Source: Cyclobacterium lianum
Lineage (GTDB): Bacteria; Bacteroidota; Bacteroidia; Cytophagales; Cyclobacteriaceae
Assembly (NCBI RefSeq): GCF_900143075.1
Contig: NZ_FRCY01000001.1
Span: forward strand, 1-64,000
DNA: 64,000 bases
Reading direction: 5' to 3'
Part shown: one piece after another, positions 33,556 to 42,292 of the stretch
How positions within the stretch are numbered: position 1 is the stretch's first letter
Layout: each line of letters starts with the position of its first letter
Notes under the pieces: model-generated
Databases searched by the model: none
The model's input: only the letters and a program-made list of their open reading frames with translations
Told to the model about the DNA's origin: nothing
Translations under genes and position numbers: made by a program

Positions 33556-35961
33556 TTAGTTCCTGAGCGGTTTGCCTTTAAATAAAATGCTATGGATCCG
33601 TTCCAGGGTTTTCTTTTCGCCCGTAAGGCTTAGAAAGGCTTCTCTTTCCAGTTCGAGAAGATATTTTTCACTCACCTCTGTTGCCTCCGACAGGTCTCCC
33701 CCACTCATTACCCATGCCAGCTTGCGGGCAATTTTAGCATCGTGCTCAGAGATATAGGAACCATACCGCATACCAGTAATGCCAGCCTCAAACAAAGCCA
33801 ATGAAGATTTTCCGAACACACGAATATCCTTCCTTTCGAGTGGCTGGGTATAGCCAGCATCATGAAGCATCAATACCTTTTGTCTGGCTTCCGCCAACTG
33901 CCGTTTTCGGTTTATGGATATACTGTCTTTTTGTTCGAGATAACCCAATCCTGCTGCCTCGGCGGCGGAAGTGGATACCTTGGCTGTAGCGATGTTCATA
34001 AACGTTTCCTGCAAACGATTCAGGGCCACATCTCCGGAAGTCAGGCTTTGAGAAAACCTAAGTGTCATTTCTTTGGTGCCCCCTCCGGCAGGAATGAGCC
34101 CTACGCCTACTTCTACCAATCCCATGTACAATTCCGCATGCGCCTGTACCAGATCTGCATGCAATGAAAGTTCACATCCGCCTCCCAATGCCATATTGTG
34201 TGGAGCCACTACTACCGGAACAGAGGAGAATCTAGCCCGCATCATGGTCTGCTGAAATTGTGCGATCATCAGGTCTATTTCATCGAAATCCTGATCGCCG
34301 GCATACATGTAGAGCATGGCCAAATTGGCTCCGGCTGAGAAATTCGGGCCCTCATTACCGATTACCAGACCTTTGTAGGATTGCTCTGCCAGACCGATGG
34401 CCTTGTTGATGCCTTCCACTACTTCCTGACCCAGGGAATTCATTTTGGTGTGAAATTCCAAACCAATTACCTCCTCACCTAGGTCGTAAATGGAAGCGCC
34501 TTCATTGCTCCATATCTTTTTATTGGCCGATTTGAGCGTGTCCAGTAAGATGAAATCTTCCAAGCCCGGAACCTCCTGATAGGATTTGGAACCTATATGA
34601 TAGTAATTCCTTTTGCCATCTATTACCTGATAAAAACTGCCGATTCCGGCATCCAGCATTTCATACACCCATTCGGCTGGCTTATCGCCGGATTCCTCCA
34701 TCTTTTTCACCGTGTCGCTGACGCCAAGAATATCCCAGTTTTCAAATGGTCCGTACTCCCAGCCAAAACCTGCGCAAACGGCCTGATCTATGCGGTACAA
34801 ATCATCCGCTATTTCCGGAATTCTGTTTGAGCAATACCTGAAAAGATCAAAAAAGGTTTTTCGGTAAAATTCGCCCGATTTATCCTCAAAATTCACTAAG
34901 AACTTAATTCGTTTCCTCAGGTTTTCGATTCCTTTCGCTGCATCAAGCGCTTTGATTTTCGGCTTTTCGGCAGGCTTGTAGGTATAGGTACTGAAGTCTA
35001 TTTCTTTTAGTTCTTTGCTTCCGTCATCATGGCGGATCATGTGATAAAATCCCTTCCCGCTCTTATCTCCGTACCACTCGTTTTCCTTCAGCACCGATAC
35101 ACTCTTGGGAAGTTCAAATCGCTGCCTGGATTCATCATGCTCAAGAACCTTGTGAAGATTATTGGCAACATGCACTGTGGTATCCAATCCGACCACGTCT
35201 AACGTCCGGAAAGTACCGGATTTGGCCCTTCCTATAACAGTACCGGTAAGTTTGTCCACCTCGGATACACCCATACCCATATCTTCTATGGTATGTATTG
35301 CAGACATGATGGCATAGACCCCGATTCTGTTTGCGATAAAAGCTGGTGTGTCTTTACATAACACGGTTTCTTTCCCCAAAAAACGATCCCCATAATCCAT
35401 GAGAAAATCAACAATTTCGGGTTTGGTCTGTGGTCCGGGTATGATTTCGAGCAAGCGAAGATACCTGGGAGGGTTAAAAAAGTGCGTTCCGGCAAAGCAT
35501 TTTTGGAAGTCTTCAGAACGGTTGTCTGCCATCAGATGAATGGGTATCCCGGAAGTATTTGAACTGATCAATGATCCCGCCTTGCGGTATTTTTCGACTT
35601 TTTCAAACAGACCCTGTTTGATCTCTAGATTTTCGACGATGACTTCTATGATCCAATCGTAGTCGCTGAGCCTGTGAAGGTCATCGTCAAAGTTGCCAGT
35701 AGTAATTCGACCGGCAAAGTCCTTTTCATAAATAGGGGAAGGTTTGGAGGAAAGCGTATCTGCCAACGCTTTGTCCACAATCCGGTTTTTCACCGATGGA
35801 CTTTCTAAAGTAAGGCCTTTCTTCTTTTCCGCTTCGCTAAGCTCTTTTGGACGAATATCCAAAAGCAGTACCTTGACCCCTATATTGGCAAAGTGACAAG
35901 CGATTCTGGATCCCATGATTCCTGATCCTAAAACAGCTACTTTTTCTATGGTTCTCTTCAT
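33556..35961 (-). CDS. fadN: 3-hydroxyacyl-CoA dehydrogenase/enoyl-CoA hydratase fusion
   Basis: This 801-residue protein has a Rossmann NAD-binding 3-hydroxyacyl-CoA dehydrogenase domain ('VAVLGSGIMGSRIACHFANIG', residues 8-28) and its helical C-terminal part first. The enoyl-CoA hydratase/isomerase domain comes last (about residues 480-680: 'NEGPNFSAGANLAML', 'NMALGGGCELSLHADLV'). This order, dehydrogenase then hydratase, matches Bacillus FadN, not E. coli FadB. It catalyses hydration and oxidation of enoyl-CoA to 3-ketoacyl-CoA. It is the first structural gene of the cluster, with the MarR gene 155 bases upstream. Confidence 0.93.
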   Translation of the reverse strand: MKRTIEKVAVLGSGIMGSRIACHFANIGVKVLLLDIRPKELSEAEKKKGLTLESPSVKNRIVDKALADTLSSKPSPIYEKDFAGRITTGNFDDDLHRLSDYDWIIEVIVENLEIKQGLFEKVEKYRKAGSLISSNTSGIPIHLMADNRSEDFQKCFAGTHFFNPPRYLRLLEIIPGPQTKPEIVDFLMDYGDRFLGKETVLCKDTPAFIANRIGVYAIMSAIHTIEDMGMGVSEVDKLTGTVIGRAKSGTFRTLDVVGLDTTVHVANNLHKVLEHDESRQRFELPKSVSVLKENEWYGDKSGKGFYHMIRHDDGSKELKEIDFSTYTYKPAEKPKIKALDAAKGIENLRKRIKFLVNFEDKSGEFYRKTFFDLFRYCSNRIPEIADDLYRIDQAVCAGFGWEYGPFENWDILGVSDTVKKMEESGDKPAEWVYEMLDAGIGSFYQVIDGKRNYYHIGSKSYQEVPGLEDFILLDTLKSANKKIWSNEGASIYDLGEEVIGLEFHTKMNSLGQEVVEGINKAIGLAEQSYKGLVIGNEGPNFSAGANLAMLYMYAGDQDFDEIDLMIAQFQQTMMRARFSSVPVVVAPHNMALGGGCELSLHADLVQAHAELYMGLVEVGVGLIPAGGGTKEMTLRFSQSLTSGDVALNRLQETFMNIATAKVSTSAAEAAGLGYLEQKDSISINRKRQLAEARQKVLMLHDAGYTQPLERKDIRVFGKSSLALFEAGITGMRYGSYISEHDAKIARKLAWVMSGGDLSEATEVSEKYLLELEREAFLSLTGEKKTLERIHSILFKGKPLRN

Positions 35962-36116
35962 ATGCGTATAATTATCTTTAAGCGGCTAAATCAAGCTCCG
36001 ATCCTTTGTCCGGGCTGACTGTCCAATTTTTATGAAATACCCTGAGCCAACCATTTTTGTCATTTTGTGCAATCTTTGTTTGCTCCTTCTCACACCTGAA
36101 TTATCAGTATTTGTAT

Positions 36117-36551
36117 TCAGGAGTTTTGAATCCTTTGGATCACCTGATTGATCTTTTCAAACAGGTTAAAAAAGGACTCAATTTCGTTCGCTGAAAGATC
36201 ATTCCTGAGCTCCTCGTTAAAATGGTTGATCGTTTTTACGGCAGCGGTTTTTTTTTCCCTGCCCCGGGGAGTAAGAAAAATTCTTACAGATCTCCTGTCA
36301 TTGGGATCGCGGGATTTTCTAATCAGACCCTTTTGTTCCATGGATTTCAGTATCCTCGTCAGGCTGCGGGATTCCAAACCCATAAGCGGGGCTATTTTAG
36401 TTGCCGGTGTTCCTTCCCGGGAATCGATATTGATAAGTACAAATCCCATAGATGTGGTTATTCCCTCCATGTTGGCCTTCTGATTGTACATTCTGGAAAT
36501 CGAGTGCCAACAGGATTTGATGTGGTAGTCTATGGTTTCTTCCTTTTTCAT
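36117..36551 (-). CDS. MarR-family transcriptional regulator of the fad cluster
   Basis: This 144-residue protein has the MarR winged helix: 'GTPATKIAPLMGLESRSLTRILKSMEQKGLIRKSRDPNDRRSVRI'. The helix bundles at both ends serve dimerisation. It is encoded on the same strand as the beta-oxidation genes and just upstream of them. A 16-bp perfect palindrome ends 39 bases before its start codon, a likely autoregulatory operator. In other Bacteroidota such MarR genes precede beta-oxidation operons, so acyl-CoA-responsive control is a reasonable guess. Confidence 0.9.
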   Translation of the reverse strand: MKKEETIDYHIKSCWHSISRMYNQKANMEGITTSMGFVLINIDSREGTPATKIAPLMGLESRSLTRILKSMEQKGLIRKSRDPNDRRSVRIFLTPRGREKKTAAVKTINHFNEELRNDLSANEIESFFNLFEKINQVIQRIQNS

Positions 36552-36589
36552 CTATCGCTGAAATCCATACTTAAAAGTTAAGGAAAAAA

Positions 36590-36605
36590 ATTATGCATGC
36601 ATAAT
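36590..36605. promoter_or_regulatory. 16-bp palindrome, candidate MarR operator
   Basis: ATTATGCATGCATAAT is a perfect inverted repeat lying 39-54 bp upstream of the MarR start. MarR proteins bind such 16-20-bp palindromes as dimers. Its place between the promoter-sized gap and the start suggests repression of marR, and possibly of the fad genes behind it. Confidence 0.75.
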
Positions 36606-36839
36606 AAAATGAAAAATTTTTCTGTTTTTCAACCTTAGCTTAATGGAGATGCTTAAACTTTTTCGGGCACAGTGAGTTATCTGCCTATTAAAGGTTTTTT
36701 CCCATGGTCTAAGCAAACTGATTTTTGTTTAATCCAGTATTAGAGGGATGTTGGAAGAGCCTTCAGGGAGTATACTCTCGGTACGCCCCCATACCAGGCC
36801 ATTTAAAGCACTGCTATCTTTTGGCTTCCGGTATCCGCA

Positions 36840-37280
36840 CGATTCTGATAAAGATGTCCACACGGTAATTATTTTAAAAAAATTATTAATTAGAAAAAGT
36901 ATGGATACTATTATAAGGTGGATATGTGGGTAAAGTGGATTGGATTGAGTTGTCAACCTCTTCCCTCAGGTAAGCCAATTTCTGTTCACATCTTACCCAC
37001 ACAGCTTCTATTTCTAATTTGCTTGAAATCAAAGTGTTATTTTATCCGGTTGGATTATGGTGGGAAACGGCGTATTTCTGCAAGGTGTATAAAGCTTCTG
37101 GTGTTTACCGGTGGATAAGGGTGGATAAATTCAGGTTTATCACCAGCACATTTTAATTTTCAATCTTCGGTATCTTTTTGATAGCTAAACTTGTTGGTTA
37201 ATTTCAGCTAGTACTTACTTATTCACGTTTTTATTTTCTTTATCAACAAACTCCATATATTGATTATTTATTCACAAGAT
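36840..37280. other. Candidate replication origin (DnaA-box cluster)
   Basis: This non-coding region has many near matches to the DnaA box TTATCCACA or its complement. TGTGGGTAA (36925-36933) and TTACCCACA (36993-37001) are exact inverted copies. GGTGGATAA occurs twice, 10 bp apart (37110 and 37120). TTATTCACG (37219) and TTATTCACA (37268) add two more. An A+T tract at about 36868-36900 could be the unwinding element. mnmG, often close to oriC, and two parS-like sites lie within 5 kb. Flanking genes on both sides are on the minus strand, which argues somewhat against an origin. The remaining sequence of 36552-37292 contains no convincing gene. Confidence 0.45.
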
Positions 37281-37292
37281 ACAGGTTTACAG

Positions 37293-39041
37293 TTAGTTGT
37301 GTAAATCCTCCGGATCGATCTCCATGATTTCGATGGGTAGCCGTATGTTATCAATTAAGTCGGGCTTGTTTTGGTCTTCGATAAAGCCTGAGGAATTCCT
37401 GCGTTCGATAATCAGGCCGTCGAGCGTCCATCCACCCCGTAATATGAATTCATATTTTTTGGTTTCCTCATCGAAGAAGGCATAAATCGGTTCTGGCTGG
37501 ATATTTTGGTAATAGTTGCCTGGATCCCATCGCCCATTTTCGTTTTTATCAATTATTGCCTGGATTGAGTAGTTAGTGGCTTCAATATTGTTGAATTCAA
37601 AATAGTTTGTATCCAGCAGATATTTTTCCTGGATGATTTCCCCTTTTGAGTTTAGTAATTGCAGGATGATAGGTCGTTCTGGCGTATTTATTTTTCCATT
37701 TATGCCATCAGCGAGGTTATCAGTTTTTAGACGTGTGTATTTAGCTTCTACCGGATCTTCGTTCCACATGTCTTCTGCGTCACGAAAAGTTGAATCTGAT
37801 GCATATAGCGTAAAAGCATTGTTGCTGACGGTGTCGGGTAGTGGGATATCGATAAAAATATCGGTTCTCAGATGGGTACTGTCTGGTAGCCGGACCATTT
37901 CAGGTAGGATAGGGATCAACCTGGCACTGTCATATTTTAAGTATAGCGAATCGTAATTGATATCAACGATCGGTTTGTTAAAATGTAGTTTTGCCTGTAT
38001 GGTGTTGACAAATTTGAGGCCTGTGTTGGTAGTTATTTCAAGTTTCTCTTTTGATCGATCACTTTCCTCAAAAGTGGCGTAGAAAGTTGTGTCAACCAGA
38101 AAACCTACAGAGTCTTTTAACAGCAGGCCAATTTCGGTGCTGTCATTTCGCATTTCCGTATGGTAAAGTCTGATGGTCTTATCTTGTATGCGGTAGAATA
38201 GCTGCTTGTTTTTATCTGGGTGAGAAACGGAAAATTCAGCTATGGGTTTGCTTAAAACGATATCAAAGTTTCTACCTGTGATGGTGCCGCGGTTGATTTT
38301 AAGGTCTGACAAATCACCCTTCGCGATATTGATAAACAGCCCTTCTTTATTGGTGTCTACGCTTATGATGTCTGGTGCAAATCCATATGCCTCGTTTCGG
38401 TATTCGGCTTTGAGGGAGTTGTTTTCGTCATGCCAGGCATAAGCTCTGAATTCTCCTGCTTTGATATTGGTGATTTCAAATCGTCCGGTAGAGTCGGGCT
38501 GAGCGATATAGTATGGTGGTGCGGTGAACAGATCTGTGGTATCATCGGCGGCGTATAAACCTACAAGGACATCATCAAATTCGAGCTCCGCGTATGGATC
38601 GGTAAAGGCGACCTGTCCGGATACACTGAGGCTATCAATTGATTCCCCTGTAGAAAATACAAGTTTCAATCGATTTGCTGGATTGCTTTCTGTGATATCC
38701 TGAACACTTTTTTGAAAGTTAAACAGATATGTGGTATTGTCTTCCAGGTCCTGATTGATATTGATATTAATCCTGTTTTTTATAGCCAGGTATTCGATTT
38801 TGTCTTTTTCCAGACGTGGTGTAATGATTACGGACTGATTGGGATTTTCGATCTTTACAAATTCGTTAAATTCCAGATCGATTTCTGATGGTTTGATGTT
38901 GGTACTCTGGTCAGGTGGGTTAGAATAAAGCAATATGGGTGGTTCTTCATCTTTGGGGCCTCCCATTGGTGAGCTTTGTTTGGCACAGGAGTAAAGGCCT
39001 ATAGCGATGAGAAAAGATAAAAGCCGTAAGATTATTCTCAT
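37293..39041 (-). CDS. Ig-like domain lipoprotein (Bacteroidota type)
   Basis: This 582-residue protein has a lipoprotein signal with Cys19. The conserved 'SPMGGPKDEEPP' follows, the mark of a Bacteroidota family with an N-terminal SbsA-type Ig-like domain (about residues 35-140, 'FNEFVKIENPNQSVIITP'). The rest contains beta-rich segments that include a possible carboxypeptidase-regulatory-like fold near residue 150. It should be exposed on a membrane or in the periplasm; its role is unknown. It overlaps the methyltransferase by four bases (ATGA), so it is the last gene of the mnmG unit. Confidence 0.82.
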   Translation of the reverse strand: MRIILRLLSFLIAIGLYSCAKQSSPMGGPKDEEPPILLYSNPPDQSTNIKPSEIDLEFNEFVKIENPNQSVIITPRLEKDKIEYLAIKNRINININQDLEDNTTYLFNFQKSVQDITESNPANRLKLVFSTGESIDSLSVSGQVAFTDPYAELEFDDVLVGLYAADDTTDLFTAPPYYIAQPDSTGRFEITNIKAGEFRAYAWHDENNSLKAEYRNEAYGFAPDIISVDTNKEGLFINIAKGDLSDLKINRGTITGRNFDIVLSKPIAEFSVSHPDKNKQLFYRIQDKTIRLYHTEMRNDSTEIGLLLKDSVGFLVDTTFYATFEESDRSKEKLEITTNTGLKFVNTIQAKLHFNKPIVDINYDSLYLKYDSARLIPILPEMVRLPDSTHLRTDIFIDIPLPDTVSNNAFTLYASDSTFRDAEDMWNEDPVEAKYTRLKTDNLADGINGKINTPERPIILQLLNSKGEIIQEKYLLDTNYFEFNNIEATNYSIQAIIDKNENGRWDPGNYYQNIQPEPIYAFFDEETKKYEFILRGGWTLDGLIIERRNSSGFIEDQNKPDLIDNIRLPIEIMEIDPEDLHN

Positions 39042-39922
39042 TTTTTCTTAATGATAAAAAGTAAGCTGGAATAATTATTAGAGTTAGAGGCGGCCTGGTT
39101 AGAAAGATAGCCCGACTTAAGCGCTTTCAGATAGCGGTAGTCCGCATTGGTATACTGATAGCTTAAAAGGGACACATAGTAGGCATCAAATGGCATGGGC
39201 AGTATCTCGGCGATACGACAGGTATGTTTTTCCACGAGGTACCTCATCGATTTTTCATTGAAGTGGTAGAGGTGTCTGGGTACATCCAAAGCTGCCCAAT
39301 TTTCGCGAAACAGGCCTGCGTCTTTAGAAGATCTGTTTGGGACGGCGATGAACAGCAAACCCCGTTTTTTTAATTTTCCCAAAAGGGTCTTGATGGTTTT
39401 GTTAAGGTCATGCACATGTTCCAGTACATGGAATAACGTAATGGCATCAAATTTCTTATGTTTTTCCAGGGCATTGAAATCGGCTATCAGTTGGATTTGG
39501 TTTTTTGATTGGGCTTGTGCTGCAGCGGACTGATTCGGCTCGAAACCATATGCTTGCCAGCCATCAGACTGGCAGGTTTTGGCGAAAAGGCCGGTACCGC
39601 AGCCAAAGTCCAATAGTCGCCCTTTGGTTTTGATTCGTTGGTTGAGAAGTTTTAGCTTTTGCTTTAGGGTATATTTTCTCACAATATTATAAATCAAATC
39701 CCTTGTACTCCTGATACTACTTTGGTGAGAGATGTAATTATCCGTTTGGTAATACCGGGATATATTTTCCTGGTCAGGCCGGGGATTGGTAAACCACAAA
39801 TCACAATTTTTACAGGCGCAAATGATGAAGGATTCTTTACTGCAGGCATGATCTTTTACCACCATGTGATTAATAAAAAGCTCACTTTTGCAAAGTGGGC
39901 ATTTGTGTAACCTTTCATACAT
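39038..39922 (-). CDS. Class I SAM-dependent methyltransferase with N-terminal zinc ribbon
   Basis: This 294-residue protein starts with a Cys-rich ribbon ('CPLCKSE' near residue 8 and 'CKNCDLWFTNPRP' near residue 37), and the methyltransferase domain holds SAM motif I 'LLDFGCGTGLFA' near residue 105 and 'ITLFHVLEHVHDL' near residue 160. The substrate is not evident; similar genes sit beside mnmG in several Bacteroidota and are often linked to lipid or polysaccharide modification. It lies one base from mnmG and overlaps the Ig-like lipoprotein, so all three are likely co-transcribed. Confidence 0.85.
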   Translation of the reverse strand: MYERLHKCPLCKSELFINHMVVKDHACSKESFIICACKNCDLWFTNPRPDQENISRYYQTDNYISHQSSIRSTRDLIYNIVRKYTLKQKLKLLNQRIKTKGRLLDFGCGTGLFAKTCQSDGWQAYGFEPNQSAAAQAQSKNQIQLIADFNALEKHKKFDAITLFHVLEHVHDLNKTIKTLLGKLKKRGLLFIAVPNRSSKDAGLFRENWAALDVPRHLYHFNEKSMRYLVEKHTCRIAEILPMPFDAYYVSLLSYQYTNADYRYLKALKSGYLSNQAASNSNNYSSLLFIIKKK

Positions 39923-39923
39923 G

Positions 39924-41789
39924 CTATCTTCCTAAATATATGGTCAAAATGGACATGTCAGCCGGAGATACCCCGCTGATCCTGGATGCCTGTCCTATGG
40001 TCTCCGGTTTGATCTTGGACAATTTTTGCCTTCCTTCGGCAGACAGGGCCTTAATGGAAGAATAATCCATGTGGTGGGGTATTTTCAGGTTCTCGAGATT
40101 ATTGATTTTATCCACCATTTGTCTTTCCTTGTCTATATATGAACGGTATTTGATTTGAATTTCTGCTTGTTCGAGTACGGCTTCATGGTATTGGGCGAGT
40201 TCCTGTTCCAATCGATGGTCCATTTTTATAATGTCTCTGATACCTAACTGTGGTCTTTTAAGTAGTTTCTCAACCGTGATATTTTCCTTTACGGGTGCCG
40301 TATTGTTTTCTTGCAGGGCGCCGTTAATGCCTTCTGGCCGGAGCCGGACCTGTTCGAGTTTTTTGATCAGCTCTGAAGTTCTGGCCTCTTTTTCCTGCAT
40401 GAGATCATATCGTTGTCTGCTTGCCAGGTTCATTTCATAACCATAACGGGTGAGCCGGAGGTCAGCGTTGTCCTGTCTCAACAATAGCCTGAACTCGGCC
40501 CGGGAGGTAAACATGCGGTAAGGCTCTTCGGTACCTTTGTTGATCAGGTCATCTATCAAAACACCGATATAGGCTTCTGATCGTTTAAGTATAAACGGTT
40601 CCTTTTCCTTTACTTTATGGTGTGCATTGATACCAGCGAGTAGTCCCTGGGAGGCGGCTTCTTCATAACCGGTAGTTCCATTGATCTGACCTGCAAAAAA
40701 CAGGTTGTCGATCAATTTTGTTTCCAGACTCAATTTGAGCTGTGTCGGAGGAAAATAATCGTATTCAATGGCATATCCTGGCCGGAACATTTTGGCATTC
40801 TCGAAACCCCTGATTTGTCTCAGCGCTTTCAACTGTACATCTTCCGGGAGTGATGTTGAAAATCCATTCACGTAAATTTCCACGGTATCCCAGCCCTCAG
40901 GTTCTACAAATATCTGATGCCTGTCTCTCTCTGCAAACCGATTGATTTTGTCCTCGATAGATGGACAATATCTTGGGCCCAGTCCCTGTATTCTGCCGTT
41001 GAACATGGGTGAGCGATCAAATCCCGTGGCAAGGGTTTCGTGAACTTTGTTATTGGTATAGGTAATCCAGCAACTTCTTTGCTTAGAAAGCACTTTTGTC
41101 TCCGGGGAATAAGAAAATTTTTCTGGTTCTGCATCACCATGTTGTTCTTCCATGACGGTATAGTCCAGACTTCTGCCGTCTACCCGTGGGGGTGTGCCGG
41201 TCTTCATCCTGCCCGATTCGAAACCAAGTTGCCTGAGATCTTCAGTGATACCTTTTGCTGCCCGTTCTCCGGTACGCCCCCCTCCCATTTGTTTTTCTCC
41301 TATATGGATAATTCCATTAAGAAAGGTTCCGTTGGTCAGGATTACGGATTTGGAAGGAATTTCCAGACCCAGAGAAGTCTTAACGCCTCTTATTCTCTTG
41401 CCCTTTATGATAAGGCCTGTGATCATCTCCTGCCAAAAATCTATGTTTGGCGTTTGTTCCAGGGCCAATCTCCATTCTTCCGCGAAGCGCATGCGGTCAT
41501 TTTGGCTTCTTGGCGACCACATTGCTGGCCCTTTAGACCTGTTGAGCATACGGAATTGAATCATAGACTTATCAGCCACAATTCCTGACCTGCCACCCAA
41601 TGCATCTATTTCTCTCACGATTTGTCCTTTTGCTACGCCACCCATTGCGGGATTACAAGACATCTGTGCGATTGTGTTCATGTTCATCGTACAGAGCATT
41701 ACGCGGGAACCCATGGTTGCTGCTGCATGTGCAGCCTCGCAACCCGCATGCCCAGCGCCCACCACGATCACATCATATTCTGGAAACAT
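39924..41789 (-). CDS. mnmG: tRNA uridine 5-carboxymethylaminomethyl modification enzyme MnmG
   Basis: This 621-residue protein has the FAD-binding motif 'VVGAGHAGCEAAHAAA' at residues 8-23, the GidA signature 'GGRTGERAAKG' near residue 172 and 'ANPAMGGVAKGQI'-like context near residue 48, and the C-terminal helical domain for MnmE. With MnmE it installs the cmnm5 group on wobble U34 of several tRNAs. The length is standard. It is the head of a unit with the methyltransferase and Ig-like lipoprotein. mnmG lies close to the replication origin in many bacteria, which fits the parS-like sites just upstream. Confidence 0.97.
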   Translation of the reverse strand: MFPEYDVIVVGAGHAGCEAAHAAATMGSRVMLCTMNMNTIAQMSCNPAMGGVAKGQIVREIDALGGRSGIVADKSMIQFRMLNRSKGPAMWSPRSQNDRMRFAEEWRLALEQTPNIDFWQEMITGLIIKGKRIRGVKTSLGLEIPSKSVILTNGTFLNGIIHIGEKQMGGGRTGERAAKGITEDLRQLGFESGRMKTGTPPRVDGRSLDYTVMEEQHGDAEPEKFSYSPETKVLSKQRSCWITYTNNKVHETLATGFDRSPMFNGRIQGLGPRYCPSIEDKINRFAERDRHQIFVEPEGWDTVEIYVNGFSTSLPEDVQLKALRQIRGFENAKMFRPGYAIEYDYFPPTQLKLSLETKLIDNLFFAGQINGTTGYEEAASQGLLAGINAHHKVKEKEPFILKRSEAYIGVLIDDLINKGTEEPYRMFTSRAEFRLLLRQDNADLRLTRYGYEMNLASRQRYDLMQEKEARTSELIKKLEQVRLRPEGINGALQENNTAPVKENITVEKLLKRPQLGIRDIIKMDHRLEQELAQYHEAVLEQAEIQIKYRSYIDKERQMVDKINNLENLKIPHHMDYSSIKALSAEGRQKLSKIKPETIGQASRISGVSPADMSILTIYLGR

Positions 41790-41803
41790 ATTCTAATTTT
41801 TTT

Positions 41804-41823
41804 AGTGTTCCACGTGGAACACT
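41804..41823. promoter_or_regulatory. parS-like ParB-binding site 1
   Basis: AGTGTTCCACGTGGAACACT is a perfect 20-bp palindrome. Its 16-bp core TGTTCCACGTGGAACA differs from the classical parS (TGTTTCACGTGAAACA) by one symmetrical change per arm. It lies 15 bases upstream of the mnmG start. Confidence 0.8.
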
Positions 41824-41838
41824 TTAATGTATGGATTT

Positions 41839-42291
41839 TTATTTCTTGAGTGTTCCACGTGGAACATCTGCGGAATCAAACAAGTTCAGCGCTTTGTCTT
41901 CTTCTTCCCGCATGCTTTTTTTCTCTGCAGGGCTTTTATCTCTATGCCCGCAGAGGTGCAGAATACCATGAATTAAAACGCGCCGAAGTTCTTCCTGGTA
42001 AGTTTTGCCCAATATGTCGGCGTTTTCCCGGATTCGTTCGGCACTGATATAAATATCGGCATCGATTTCTCCGAATCTTTCGGATTGGTCAAAAGTGATG
42101 ATATCTGTAAGGGTATCATGATTCAGGTAAGCTTTGTTGATCTCTAGTAAATATTCGTCAGTGCAAAAGATATAATTGATATTGCCGATACGGAAGGATT
42201 TTCCCGCTGCTACTTTCTTTATCCAATTTTTTAGGTTTCTTTTCTGCTGAATTTCTGAACGGATATCTTCTTCGAAGAAATGTATTGCCAT
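41839..42291 (-). CDS. ybeY: Endoribonuclease YbeY (rRNA maturation)
   Basis: This 150-residue protein carries the zinc motif 'HGILHLCGHRD' near residue 113, matching HGxLHLxGHD of the YbeY/UPF0054 family. The family functions in 16S rRNA 3' maturation and ribosome quality control. Length is typical for Bacteroidota. Its last codons overlap a parS-like palindrome, which dictates the C-terminal residues 'VPRGT'. It follows the RsbW-like gene after one base, so the two form a unit. Confidence 0.95.
   Translation of the reverse strand: MAIHFFEEDIRSEIQQKRNLKNWIKKVAAGKSFRIGNINYIFCTDEYLLEINKAYLNHDTLTDIITFDQSERFGEIDADIYISAERIRENADILGKTYQEELRRVLIHGILHLCGHRDKSPAEKKSMREEEDKALNLFDSADVPRGTLKK
41851..41866. 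promoter_or_regulatory. parS-like ParB-binding site 2 (inside ybeY)
   Basis: TGTTCCACGTGGAACA is a perfect 16-bp palindrome identical to the core of site 1, 45 bp away. It lies inside the ybeY 3' end and encodes VPRGT. Two copies so close are unlikely by chance and match the usual clustering of parS near the origin. Confidence 0.8.
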
Positions 42292-42292
42292 C

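Noticed and set aside
36729-37118. Small frames of 61-75 codons in the DnaA-box region.
   Set aside because: They show no conserved motif and overlap the box cluster; they are treated as non-coding.
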